Positions 40,759 through 49,795 of a stretch of 64,000 nt of DNA are shown in pieces. The position numbers were made by a program, and so were the translations under genes. Under the pieces are notes generated by a model. The model saw only the letters and a program-made list of their open reading frames with translations. It ran no database searches and was not told the DNA's origin. The stretch comes from JAFGDI01 sp963667715. GTDB lineage: Bacteria > Planctomycetota > Phycisphaerae > Sedimentisphaerales > SM23-30. Positions within the stretch are counted from its first letter, which is position 1. Every line of letters starts with the position of its first letter. The stretch spans positions 1,488,001 to 1,552,000 of the forward strand of contig OY763926.1 in the NCBI GenBank assembly GCA_963667715.1. The letters run 5' to 3'.

Positions 40759-40957
40759 TTCCGGCTTTATATTGCACTTTTCTTCTAAAAATCTCTGGTC
40801 TCTTGAGTGTTTGTTGTGGTTGTGTTCTAAATGTTTTATTCTTGACATTTCTTCCCCATAAAAGTTAGAATACCTGCGAAAGTATTTTGTTATTATTTTC
40901 AGTTAATAACTCATGTTTCGTTATTTCTAAGTCTTTTATGACTTTTAAGGATTTTTT

Positions 40958-41857
40958 TTGCTGGAATCACCAATAGATAATAGTGGTTGTGTAGAATTAT
41001 ATAGCCCTGCTAAGCTCAATCTGTCTTTACTCATTTATGGTAAAAGGCGTGACGGCTTTCATGAATTGCATTCGATTATGGCTACTACTGGTTTTACTGA
41101 CCGGATGCTTTTTGAACTTAATCCTGGCCAGGGAATTTCACTTGAGGTTCAAGGCGGCGATAGCTCTATCCCCCACGGACCAGAGAACCTGATCTGGCGG
41201 GCGGCTAGTCTTTTAGCAGATTTCGCGCAGGTGCCTGCCAGTGCCAAAATAACTGTTCAAAAGAATATTCCAGCTGGTGGTGGTCTCGGTGGTGCCAGTA
41301 GTAATGCTGCTACTACTCTTATGGGGCTTAACAAACTTTGGAATACTGGTTTATCAAGAGAGGATCTGGCTGGGCTTTGTGCTCGTCTGGGCAGTGATGT
41401 CTGCTTTTTCCTTTATGCTCCGCTTGCTGAATGTACTGGCAGGGGGGAGATTGTTAAGCCGCTAAAAGGTACTCTTAGCAAGAAACTTATGCTTATCATT
41501 CCTGGTATCCATGTTTCTACTGCTGATGTGTACAAAAATTATAGGTTTGATGCTTCTGCTGTTAATGCCCGGAGGTTGGTTGTTGATAATCTGCTAAATG
41601 AGCAGGATTTTGACGGGCTTTTTGAAAAAGGTTTTAACTCATTGACGCCGGTTACTATGGACATTGTACCTGAACTGGCTATGCTTAGGGAGAGTATTGA
41701 GTATATTATTAGTCGGCCGGTTCATATGTCCGGCAGTGGCTCTACCTTGTATGTTTGTGGGGATAGCTATGACGAGCTGAATGCTTTGGCTGATAAGCTT
41801 AGCGACGGCGATCTCCATAATACATGTTCGGTAGTGATAACTGATATTGCTGTCTAA
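40958..41857 (+). CDS. ispE: 4-diphosphocytidyl-2-C-methyl-D-erythritol kinase
   Basis: 299-aa GHMP kinase of the MEP isoprenoid pathway. YSPAKLNLSLLIYGKRRDGFHELHSIM (substrate region, residues 15-41), the ATP loop IPAGGGLGGASSNAAT (about 107-122), SDVCFFL and late HMSGSGSTLYV are all family motifs. The start is TTG 40958, supported by AAGG 7-8 bases upstream and by the position of the first conserved strand. spoVG follows after 32 bases; the ispE-spoVG neighbourhood is also seen in Firmicutes. Confidence 0.94.
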   Translation: MLESPIDNSGCVELYSPAKLNLSLLIYGKRRDGFHELHSIMATTGFTDRMLFELNPGQGISLEVQGGDSSIPHGPENLIWRAASLLADFAQVPASAKITVQKNIPAGGGLGGASSNAATTLMGLNKLWNTGLSREDLAGLCARLGSDVCFFLYAPLAECTGRGEIVKPLKGTLSKKLMLIIPGIHVSTADVYKNYRFDASAVNARRLVVDNLLNEQDFDGLFEKGFNSLTPVTMDIVPELAMLRESIEYIISRPVHMSGSGSTLYVCGDSYDELNALADKLSDGDLHNTCSVVITDIAV

Positions 41858-41889
41858 ATGAGAAGGTTTGTGGGTCTGGAGGTTTCTGT

Positions 41890-42357
41890 ATGGAAATCAC
41901 TGATGTAAGGGTCAAGCTGGCAAATAATGAAAAAGATAATTTGCTCGCTTACTGTTCGGTTATTTTCGATGACTCGTTTGTAGTCACTGATCTTAAAGTT
42001 GTAAATGGTAATAATGGCGTGTTTGTATCTATGCCTTCCAGAAAGGTTATGAACAAGTGCCCATCATGTAAAGCTAAGAATCATATTCGCGCCAGGTTCT
42101 GCAACGATTGCGGTAAAAAACTGGATTTCCGTTGTGTTAATGATTCTGATAGAAGGCTGTATGTTGATACTGCGCATCCTATCAAACCAGAATGTCGCCA
42201 GATGATCGTGGAGGCAGTTATGGCTGCTTATGCTGATGAGTGTTCCAGAGAAAGCAGTGATATTATTGAACTTGATACTGGTTGTAATATAACCGATTGT
42301 GATGGTTGCTCCAATAATGTCAAACGAATGGACGACAGTGGAATTTTTGAAATGTGA
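41890..42357 (+). CDS. spoVG: SpoVG-family regulator with inserted zinc ribbon
   Basis: 155 aa. MEITDVRVKLANNE, FVVTDLKVVNGNNGVFVSMPSRK (residues 34-56 region) and THPI-like AHPIKPECRQMIVEAVMAAY match SpoVG, an RNA/DNA-binding regulator. Between these two SpoVG halves lies KCPSCKAKNHIRARFCNDCGKKL, a four-Cys zinc ribbon absent from Bacillus SpoVG. The C-terminus has further Cys (CNITDCDGC). Likely a post-transcriptional or transcriptional regulator whose nucleic-acid binding is altered by the ribbon. Cotranscribed with ispE. Confidence 0.88.
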   Translation: MEITDVRVKLANNEKDNLLAYCSVIFDDSFVVTDLKVVNGNNGVFVSMPSRKVMNKCPSCKAKNHIRARFCNDCGKKLDFRCVNDSDRRLYVDTAHPIKPECRQMIVEAVMAAYADECSRESSDIIELDTGCNITDCDGCSNNVKRMDDSGIFEM

Positions 42358-42631
42358 TCGAGGTTATTCGTAACTCTTTTTACGTTCAATTTCCATGTTC
42401 TCTGCTTATCGCATTATAGTCTTATAATTATTTTAGCCACATAATCATTATGTGACGTTTGATTCTTGTAAGTTACTTAATACCTGTTGATTACAGTTTT
42501 TATATTTGGTCGTTTCTCTTATGCTCCCAATAAAAATGTAGCATTAGATTATTCTATACTTGTATTACCCCGATGAAAATATCAGATATTATGTTTTCAT
42601 CTGATAATAGTACAGAAAGGAATGATCTATA

Positions 42632-43594
42632 ATGTTCAGTAAAATAAGTGTAAAGTTGGTCGGTATTGCTCTTGCTGTAGTTTTAGCTATTAGTTCATCT
42701 CTTTTTGCCGCCGCTGGCGATGGTAAAAAGGTTGGAGTGTTATGGGTACATAAATCTGGCATGGCTCAACGAGTTCTTGACGGTATGCAGCAAACACTTA
42801 CTAAGTCTGCACCGGGGATAAGTGTTGAGGTTATCAAAGATATCGAAAGCGATGATGCCGCTTTACCTGTTTACGAAAAATGGCAGAAAGAAAAAGATGC
42901 CATTGTGTTTTTAAGATCTGATGGTGCCAAATTCCTCATGGCTCATCCTTCTGACATACCTGCATTTATCGGTGCTTGTAATAATCCTGAAAAGCTTGGC
43001 CTAATTAAAAATATGAAAAAGCCTGAAGGAAACGTTACTGGTGTTACGTATTATCTACCAGCTGAATATAAAATGAAACTATTCAAGAAGGTTCTTCCTG
43101 GTATGAAAAAGGTAGCTCTAATCGTCCAGGAAGGTCACCCTAGCAGTCCAATTGAACAAGCGGAAGTTAAACAGTTTTGTTCTCAAAACTCCATTACATA
43201 TGCTGATGCGGTATGTAAGAATAAAGATGACCTAAAAGCTAAAGTTGAAAAGTTACTTGGCTCGGTTGATGTATTTATACTTGGTAATCAAAACCTGCTG
43301 ATTGATAATAGTGCCGTTGTTCTGGAGGTCTGTGGTGATACTCCAATTGTTTCACTTACCGAAAAACCTGTAGAAAAAAAATCTGCCCTTATCGCTATGG
43401 CTGCTGATGATATAATGCTTGGCAATAAACTGGGTATGTCTGTTATAGATGTACTAGTTAATGGTAAGGCTGTTTCTGAGGTTCCCGTTAAAATTGATGA
43501 GCAGCCTAATATCCTGATCTGTGTAGAACTTATGAAAAAGTGGGGGGTAAAGCCTCCAATGGATATTATCAAAGTTGCAAGGCTTATCAAGTAA
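42632..43594 (+). CDS. Periplasmic ABC-type substrate-binding protein (PF04392-like)
   Basis: 320 aa with a signal peptide (about 1-28, SSSLFAAAG). KVGVLWVHKSGMAQRVLDGMQQTL begins the first lobe, GNVTGVTYYLPAEYKMKLFKKVLP is the family centre, and the end NILICVELMKKWGVKPP is typical of the PF04392 group. No permease or ATPase gene is nearby, but a chemoreceptor gene starts 59 bases downstream. The pair suggests that this protein presents a ligand to the receptor rather than serving uptake (inference). AGAAAGGAATG precedes the start. Confidence 0.85.
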   Translation: MFSKISVKLVGIALAVVLAISSSLFAAAGDGKKVGVLWVHKSGMAQRVLDGMQQTLTKSAPGISVEVIKDIESDDAALPVYEKWQKEKDAIVFLRSDGAKFLMAHPSDIPAFIGACNNPEKLGLIKNMKKPEGNVTGVTYYLPAEYKMKLFKKVLPGMKKVALIVQEGHPSSPIEQAEVKQFCSQNSITYADAVCKNKDDLKAKVEKLLGSVDVFILGNQNLLIDNSAVVLEVCGDTPIVSLTEKPVEKKSALIAMAADDIMLGNKLGMSVIDVLVNGKAVSEVPVKIDEQPNILICVELMKKWGVKPPMDIIKVARLIK

Positions 43595-43653
43595 GTAAAC
43601 AAACAACTGGTATGTTTTTTTGTCGGCAGGATATTTTTGATAAAGGATAACTA

Positions 43654-45135
43654 ATGTTTCGCAGTATTGGAAGAAAACTTCAGGTTATGATCATTTGTGC
43701 ATTTATGGCAACTTGTGCGGGTGTTATAACTCTTGTTTTTTATCAGGCTAGAGTTGTCTCATCTGATGTAGTTGAAATTGTCACTTCCAGCCAGAATGAT
43801 ATTTATTCACATAAGCTCGAAAAGATACTTAGCATTATAACCGCTTCTTATAATGACGTTACAAGTACTCTTGATGATCTTGGTATGGCTGGTACCTCTA
43901 TGGCTGATGAATATATTGCAGATGCCAAGAAGACTGCAATTGAACATGTGAAAAGTCAATACTATAGTGATAAGAACGGAGAGCTTGCCCAAAATGATGT
44001 CTATCCGATCGTTGTTGATAGTGAGGGTGGCGTTATTATGCACCCAAATCCTAATGAAAAAGGACCGTTTACTAAATACCCCTTTGCAAAACAGTTATTA
44101 GCTGCAGAAACAGGTTTTCGCTATGAATTCGAAGGGATAAATAAATATATGTTTACCGTGGCTATGCCTCAGTGGAATTGGATTATTGCTTTTGCTGTTC
44201 CCGAAGAGCTTGTTATGCTGCCGGTCACCAAGGTGCAGGCTACTGTAAAAACGCTTAAGATAAATATCGCTATACTAGTAAGCTGTATTGCGATACTGTC
44301 AATAATTATATTAGGATGGGGAGTGTACCGCTGGGTTACTTGTCCGTTAAAAGAAGTTATCCAGTTGCTGAACGCTAGCTCTTCTGGTGTGAAAAATTCA
44401 GCAGAACATTTGGCTGCTTCTTCTAAGGCATTGGCTGAAGGGGCTCTGGATCAATCTACCACTTTAGATCAAGCCACCGGTGAGATCGAAGAAATTTTAG
44501 ATACCATAAAGAATAATACCACCAATGCAGATGAAGTTAGAAATATTTTCTCTGAAACTATTATGGCCGTCGACTCGGGTTCTCATTCGATGCAGAGTAT
44601 GAATATGGCTATTGAAAAGGTTCAGGAAAGTGCAAACGAGACTGCGACTATTATTAAAATTATAAATGAAATTGCTTTTCAAACAAATTTACTCGCTCTC
44701 AATGCCGCGGTTGAGGCTGCCCGTGCCGGCGAAGCAGGAAAAGGCTTTGCCGTTGTTGCCGAAGAAGTTAGAAACCTTGCCTTACGATCTTCTGAAGCTG
44801 CTAATAATACTTCTGGTTTAATTGAAGAGTCTGTGAGCAATTCAAAGGAGAGTGCTGATATTACTGCTCAGGTCGGGGAGGCGTTTACCGGCATTACTGG
44901 TAAGCTGGATAAGACTAATCAGCTTGTTGGCGACATTGTTAATACCTCCGATATGCAGACAACTGGTATCGGCAGGGTCAGAGATTCATTTAAAATGCTC
45001 GATGGTGTAACTCAAAAGAATGCCGCTAATGCTGACGATTGCTCCAGCGAATCTGACAGCTTAAGAAATCAGGCTTACGAAATGGACCAGGTAGTTAAAA
45101 AACTATCAAGCTTGGTTGGTAGTAATATAATTTAA
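43654..45135 (+). CDS. Methyl-accepting chemotaxis protein
   Basis: 493 aa. TM1 (about 8-28), an extracellular single-Cache-like domain (about 30-195; VYPIVVDSEGGVIMHPN, GINKYMFTVAMPQWNWIIAFAVP), TM2 (about 208-230, ILVSCIAILSIIILGW), then a cytoplasmic helical bundle. The hairpin tip IAFQTNLLALNAAVEAARAGEAGKGFAVVAEEVRNLA is the signalling motif that docks CheA and CheW. No clear HAMP domain is present. It partners with the binding protein 59 bases upstream and possibly CheW at 30537. An sCache domain often binds organic acids. Confidence 0.93.
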   Translation: MFRSIGRKLQVMIICAFMATCAGVITLVFYQARVVSSDVVEIVTSSQNDIYSHKLEKILSIITASYNDVTSTLDDLGMAGTSMADEYIADAKKTAIEHVKSQYYSDKNGELAQNDVYPIVVDSEGGVIMHPNPNEKGPFTKYPFAKQLLAAETGFRYEFEGINKYMFTVAMPQWNWIIAFAVPEELVMLPVTKVQATVKTLKINIAILVSCIAILSIIILGWGVYRWVTCPLKEVIQLLNASSSGVKNSAEHLAASSKALAEGALDQSTTLDQATGEIEEILDTIKNNTTNADEVRNIFSETIMAVDSGSHSMQSMNMAIEKVQESANETATIIKIINEIAFQTNLLALNAAVEAARAGEAGKGFAVVAEEVRNLALRSSEAANNTSGLIEESVSNSKESADITAQVGEAFTGITGKLDKTNQLVGDIVNTSDMQTTGIGRVRDSFKMLDGVTQKNAANADDCSSESDSLRNQAYEMDQVVKKLSSLVGSNII

Positions 45136-45289
45136 CCCAGCTTGAATATTGTAATTGCCTAAATCCTCTCAAGTGCCCTTTGGTCAAAACCGATCTGGCT
45201 TTCCAAAACCATGTGTCCACCTTAATCGCATGTAGTTTTAAGTGCCTGTTAGTTATGGTCTTAAGTTTTTTTTTTTTCTTCTTTGGCTA

Positions 45290-45318
45290 TTGTACTTTTA
45301 GGTTATATTTGGTACAAT
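45290..45318 (+). promoter_or_regulatory. Promoter of the 1137-aa GLUG gene
   Basis: TTGTAC (45290-45295), 17 bases, TACAAT (45313-45318). A leader motif TAGTTAAAG.CTTG..TTAAG.GAG, shared with the other GLUG gene, begins 46 bases downstream. Confidence 0.5.
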
Positions 45319-45432
45319 CAATTTATTGTTATGAGAATTGGTTGCCCCATGATCTTGATGCTATAGTTAAAGTCTTGTATTAAGGGAGCTTCCATCTGTT
45401 CTATTATTGGCGTATATAATTTTGGGAGAGCC

Positions 45433-48400
45433 ATGATGAAGAAGTTGAGCAGGGCAGTTTGGGTTTTATTTTTGTTGTTTTCTTCTGTTGCTTTTGGTGT
45501 AAATGGGAATTTATCTGGTACCGGTACTAAAATGGATCCATATGTGATTGAGGATCGGACAGATTTTATTGCCTTCGCCAGACTGGATAAGTATTGGAAT
45601 ACCGGGGTTTATGCTGCCCTTGATTGTGATATAGAGCTGTATAATGATTATTCATCAGCTGTAATTGCAAAAGATACAGATCCCGCTTATGGTTTTCAGG
45701 GCAAAAAGTACAGTGGACGCTTAGATGGTAGGGGGCATACGATCTTTGGCCTGAAAATCAAGGCTGACAGCTCTGATTATCTCGGCCTTTTTGGTTATGT
45801 TACTTATGATAGTAAGATAACTAATCTTCATTTGGAAGATATGAGCTGTCTGGATGGTGGCGATTATATTGGTGCTATTGCAGGCTTTAATGAAGGTGAT
45901 ATTTCAGGATGTTCGGTCAATGGTTATCTTTATGGCCAACGCTATATAGGTGGTATCAGTGGTATGTCTTCTTCAGGTAAGATCCTGGACTGCTGCTCAA
46001 GTGCTACTTTGTATGGTACAAATCAAACTGGTGGAATTTGTGGTTTTAGTACCAATGGTATTATGAGTCGATGCTATAGCAATGGTACTGTGTTGGGCCA
46101 AACTAATACTGGTGGTATTTGTGGGCGTATGAATTCTTTATCTGAAATTTCTAATTGTTATTCATTATCCTTAATTGTAGGTTATGATTATACTGGTGGC
46201 GTTTGTGGCTATGTTAATGCCGCTTATATAAAAAATAGTTTTGCTATGGGCCATATTATTGGCTACGAACATACTGGCGGTGTATGTGCGCGTAGCACTC
46301 ATTCAAATGGGGTTACCAATTGCTACTGGAATACCGATTTCTCTGGTATCAATACTAGCGATGGTGGTGTAGGCTTGACAGACCAGCAGATGAAAGATAA
46401 GTCTATCTACTTAAATGCTGGCTGGGATTTTTACGGTGAAGTTGCAAATGGTGAAGCTGATATCTGGTGTATGAACGCATATCCGGAGTTAACCTGGCAG
46501 TATCCTTCAATCGTTGACCTCTATGATTATATGTTCCTTACCCGTCATTGGCTTGAGGCCGACTGTGATCCAAATCAACCTTGTAGTCGTTTCGATTATT
46601 TCAGAGATGAATCGGTAGATATTTCTGACCTCTATGTCTTTGCTGATTATTGGCTGGAAGAACAGATCATAAACCCTGAAGGCCTTATTCTTTTTAGCGA
46701 CTCTTTTGAGAATGATGCTAATACACTTATTAGTTCATGGGACCCTGACAGTGATTGGGTTATTACTGACGAACAGTCATTTGCAAGAAACAGTTCAGCA
46801 TGCAGTAAAATCGGTCTGCTGGATGATCAGGTAAGTAAGCTGTTTATCACCCTTGATACAACTGGTTATGATAAGTTCAGTTTTGCTGCTAAAATATCAA
46901 GTGAAGAAGATTATGACTTCGCTTATTTTGCCATCGACGGCATAAAACAAGGCAAGCCGTGGAGTGGTGAACTCGACTGGCAGGAATTTGTTTACGATGT
47001 CCCTGAAGGTATTCATACTTTCACCTGGGCATACAGTAAAGACTTTAGCATTAGCGAAGGCAGCGACTGTGTATGGGTTGATGCGGTAAAGGTTTATCGT
47101 GATTTCGTGCCTGAAGTTATTGATCCAAACGATATTCCAAATGACGACCCAAATATACTTTTCATTGACTCTTTCGAATGTGGCTTGGATAGCTCTGTTT
47201 GGGGTGAACCAAATCGCTGGGATGCTGTTAATGACGAATCTTTCACAGGCGATAGCTCAGTTTCTAGTGGTGTTGGCTTGTGGAATAACTTCTCTAGCGT
47301 TTTATCTCTTACTATTGACACTACCGGCTTTGAAAAGATAAGCTTCGCAAGAAAAATATCATCTGAATACAGAGGTGATTTTGGTTACTTCTTGGTTGAC
47401 GGTATTGCTGTTAGTGAATATTGGAGCGGTGAACTCGACTGGCAGGAATTTGTATTTGACATCGAAGATGGCCTGCATACTTTCTCCTGGATATATGAAA
47501 AGGATGAAACAGATAGTTCTGGCAGCGATTGTATGTGGATCGATGATGTGAAAATATACCATGAAGATATAACTATACCTGATGATGGAAAAAGATGTGT
47601 TACCTTCACTCTGGATTCATTAACAAATGGCGGTATCACAGATTCAACCGGCGATAACTGGGGGCGGTTTATTGGTGATCCTAACCTTGTTAGTGGTAAA
47701 GTTGACAATTGTCTGGCATTCGATGGTAATGATTGTGTAGTTATCGATACCCCATCAGATCAGCTAAATTGTGAATACGTGACAATGTCTGCCTGGGTAA
47801 AACTTGCAGAGTTAAGTGATCCAGATGTTCATGCCCCACATTTTATTATAAATAGAAAAATGACCTTGCCAGGCAGCTATAGTTTATTTGTAAATCATAA
47901 TCAGTGGCGTACTGGTGTAAGGTCTGGAGATGGGGTGGGAGAAGCTGCCGTAGTTGCCTCAAGCTCAACTACTACTTTGGAATGGACCCACATTTGTGCT
48001 ACCTATGATGGTAATGCTCTTAAACTCTATATTAATGGTGTATTAGAAAGTACTGTCGAGTTTGAAGGTGTTATCGATCAGGAAAATCCTGAGTTTCTAG
48101 CCATAGGTGGTTATCCTAACGAGCAGGTATTCTTCAACGGCTTAATCGACGATGTGAAAATTTACAATTACGCCTTTACAGCTGACGACGTCACCGAAAT
48201 GTACGAGGCCTATTATCCTCTTAAAGCTTATTATGACTGTCAGTCTGCTATAGATAATACCATTATTGATCAGAGTGAGTTTGCTAATGATGCAACTTTC
48301 ATTGGTGAGCCAAATCTGGTTGATGGAAAAGCTGGTAAATGTTTATCTTTCTTCGGTGATGAATATATCACTACTGACGGCCCGGTAGTTGACGTTGCTT

Positions 48401-48846
48401 CTCCTGTTAGTATGTTCACCTGGGTGAGCCTAAGTGATCCTAACGGATTACGTAGCCAGACTATCTTCCAGCAGGAGGATGGTGCCGTAGAGTCTTCTGG
48501 TCGCCAGTTGCTTTATCGTGCAGTAGATGGTAAGCTTGGCTCTTATCTTGGTGGTGGTGTTACTGAAAGCGATAGCGTCGTTTTTGACTCGCTTAATATC
48601 TGGGTACACGTAGGATTAGTATATGATGGTGATACCGTCAAATTATATGCTGATGGTAGTCTCGTAGGTCAAAGAGATGGCGTTACTGCAGAAAGCTGCT
48701 CAGGTAATTTCCGTATTGGTTCCTTTAAAATGGATGACTATGCGTCGCAGTTAGATTGGGCTCGCTGGAGAGGTAAGATCGATGAGATCAGTTTCTACCA
48801 GAAGGCTTTGAGTGATGATGAAATTATGGAATTATACAGAAATTAA
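45433..48846 (+). CDS. Secreted GLUG-repeat protein with dockerin-like, paired sandwich and two LamG domains
   Basis: 1137 aa. Signal peptide (about 1-22). GLUG repeats form a beta-helix (about 60-310) with units such as YIGGISGMSSSGKI and TGGICGFSTNGIMSRCYSNG. An EF-hand/dockerin-like segment (about 355-415; DLYDYMFLTRHWLEADCD and DISDLYVFADYWLEE) follows. Two homologous ~145-residue sandwiches (about 420-560 and 565-710) each contain W-S-G-E-L-D-W-Q-E-F-V. Two LamG domains (about 720-920, 925-1137; LKLYINGVLESTVEFEG, VKLYADGSLVGQRDG) end the protein. Function: probably carbohydrate or surface binding; no enzyme motif seen. Cell exterior. Start ATG 45433 (a second ATG follows at once). Transcribed alone. 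Confidence 0.88.
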   Translation: MMKKLSRAVWVLFLLFSSVAFGVNGNLSGTGTKMDPYVIEDRTDFIAFARLDKYWNTGVYAALDCDIELYNDYSSAVIAKDTDPAYGFQGKKYSGRLDGRGHTIFGLKIKADSSDYLGLFGYVTYDSKITNLHLEDMSCLDGGDYIGAIAGFNEGDISGCSVNGYLYGQRYIGGISGMSSSGKILDCCSSATLYGTNQTGGICGFSTNGIMSRCYSNGTVLGQTNTGGICGRMNSLSEISNCYSLSLIVGYDYTGGVCGYVNAAYIKNSFAMGHIIGYEHTGGVCARSTHSNGVTNCYWNTDFSGINTSDGGVGLTDQQMKDKSIYLNAGWDFYGEVANGEADIWCMNAYPELTWQYPSIVDLYDYMFLTRHWLEADCDPNQPCSRFDYFRDESVDISDLYVFADYWLEEQIINPEGLILFSDSFENDANTLISSWDPDSDWVITDEQSFARNSSACSKIGLLDDQVSKLFITLDTTGYDKFSFAAKISSEEDYDFAYFAIDGIKQGKPWSGELDWQEFVYDVPEGIHTFTWAYSKDFSISEGSDCVWVDAVKVYRDFVPEVIDPNDIPNDDPNILFIDSFECGLDSSVWGEPNRWDAVNDESFTGDSSVSSGVGLWNNFSSVLSLTIDTTGFEKISFARKISSEYRGDFGYFLVDGIAVSEYWSGELDWQEFVFDIEDGLHTFSWIYEKDETDSSGSDCMWIDDVKIYHEDITIPDDGKRCVTFTLDSLTNGGITDSTGDNWGRFIGDPNLVSGKVDNCLAFDGNDCVVIDTPSDQLNCEYVTMSAWVKLAELSDPDVHAPHFIINRKMTLPGSYSLFVNHNQWRTGVRSGDGVGEAAVVASSSTTTLEWTHICATYDGNALKLYINGVLESTVEFEGVIDQENPEFLAIGGYPNEQVFFNGLIDDVKIYNYAFTADDVTEMYEAYYPLKAYYDCQSAIDNTIIDQSEFANDATFIGEPNLVDGKAGKCLSFFGDEYITTDGPVVDVASPVSMFTWVSLSDPNGLRSQTIFQQEDGAVESSGRQLLYRAVDGKLGSYLGGGVTESDSVVFDSLNIWVHVGLVYDGDTVKLYADGSLVGQRDGVTAESCSGNFRIGSFKMDDYASQLDWARWRGKIDEISFYQKALSDDEIMELYRN

Positions 48847-48867
48847 ACAAAACATATAAATATTTCA

Positions 48868-48909
48868 CAGGCGGCATTACACATAATTGTTTTGCCGCCT
48901 GTTTTTTTT
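48868..48909. terminator. Terminator between GLUG gene and ABC-2 permease gene
   Basis: CAGGCGGCA / TGCCGCCTG with a 16-base loop, then TTTTTTTT. The minus-strand permease gene ends just after it (48914); A-rich sequence on the left gives weaker minus-strand function. Confidence 0.85.
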
Positions 48910-48913
48910 ATAT

Positions 48914-49759
48914 CTATCCGCCTTGAGCTTCGAATTTCTTTAAGCCGGCACGATATAGTCTCGCTACCCCCAGCCAAAGAACGATCGCCCAAAAATACTG
49001 CGATATTACTACCACAGCGGCCATTTTCAAGGTGAACTGACCGGTATATATGCCTGCCGGATTAAAGGCCAGCGAGGCAAATGGCAGCAGCTGGAGGATG
49101 CTTCTTGCCGTATCGCCGAAAATTGTCAGTGGCAGAAGGTCGCCAGAAAGAATATTGGTCAGGGCACGGGTAAACCTCTCGATTGGCATAACTTCGTACA
49201 CCCAGAAGCTTATCGTTCCTATTCCCATATAATATGCATACTGGGTTATTATTGTCGCTCCTACCGAAAGAAGGAACATCACCAGCATCATACCCTTGGG
49301 TAGATCTGCTCCGGTCAGCGAAGCGTACACTGATACACAGCTGATACCTATTACCCCAGAGATGATCGGTACTGCCAGCGAACGGGCAACGATCCACTTT
49401 AGATAATGTACCGGCCTCACCAGACGCATTACCAGATTGCCCGTACGGATCTCTTCGTTCATATCTGCTATCGCTCTGGCGCCAGGCGAAAACACCGCGA
49501 TAAATCTTACGATGAGAATATAGATTATAAAATTATCCCTGCTGAAGCCGCCTATTTTTTCCTGGCCGCTCAACCGAAATAGAACCATCCATAGCGAACC
49601 TATAATCGCTGTCATTAGAATCGGCCTGACCAGCTTCAATGAGATATTCACCCTGTATTCAACCAGGTTCTTCAGCTGGGTAATGAACAGGACCATGTAT
49701 TTATTGGTCAGCCAGGACGTAGACCCCGGCTGGGCTGGTTGTCTCATCTTATTTTCCAT
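48914..49759 (-). CDS. ABC-2 type permease (ABC2_membrane_6-like), orphan
   Basis: 281 aa with six predicted membrane segments (PILMTAIIGSLWMVLF; AVPIISGVIGISCVSVYASL; MLVMFLLSVGATIITQYAYY and others). NLVMRLVRPVHYLKWIVARS and LPLTIFGDTARSILQLLPFASLAFNPAGIYTG are the conserved loops of this ABC-2 family, whose members usually occur as pairs of permeases with one ATPase gene. Neither an ATPase nor a second permease is in the neighbourhood. Exporter of unknown substrate. It follows ribBA by 36 bases and may be read through from it. ATG 49759. Confidence 0.82.
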   Translation of the reverse strand: MENKMRQPAQPGSTSWLTNKYMVLFITQLKNLVEYRVNISLKLVRPILMTAIIGSLWMVLFRLSGQEKIGGFSRDNFIIYILIVRFIAVFSPGARAIADMNEEIRTGNLVMRLVRPVHYLKWIVARSLAVPIISGVIGISCVSVYASLTGADLPKGMMLVMFLLSVGATIITQYAYYMGIGTISFWVYEVMPIERFTRALTNILSGDLLPLTIFGDTARSILQLLPFASLAFNPAGIYTGQFTLKMAAVVVISQYFWAIVLWLGVARLYRAGLKKFEAQGG

Positions 49760-49795
49760 CTTCTAACACGCAGTGGTGTTGCAATAGCAGGGGGC

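Noticed and set aside
45180..45383. 67-codon frame before the GLUG gene
   Set aside because: Runs of Phe from a poly-T stretch, overlaps the candidate promoter, no ribosome-binding site.
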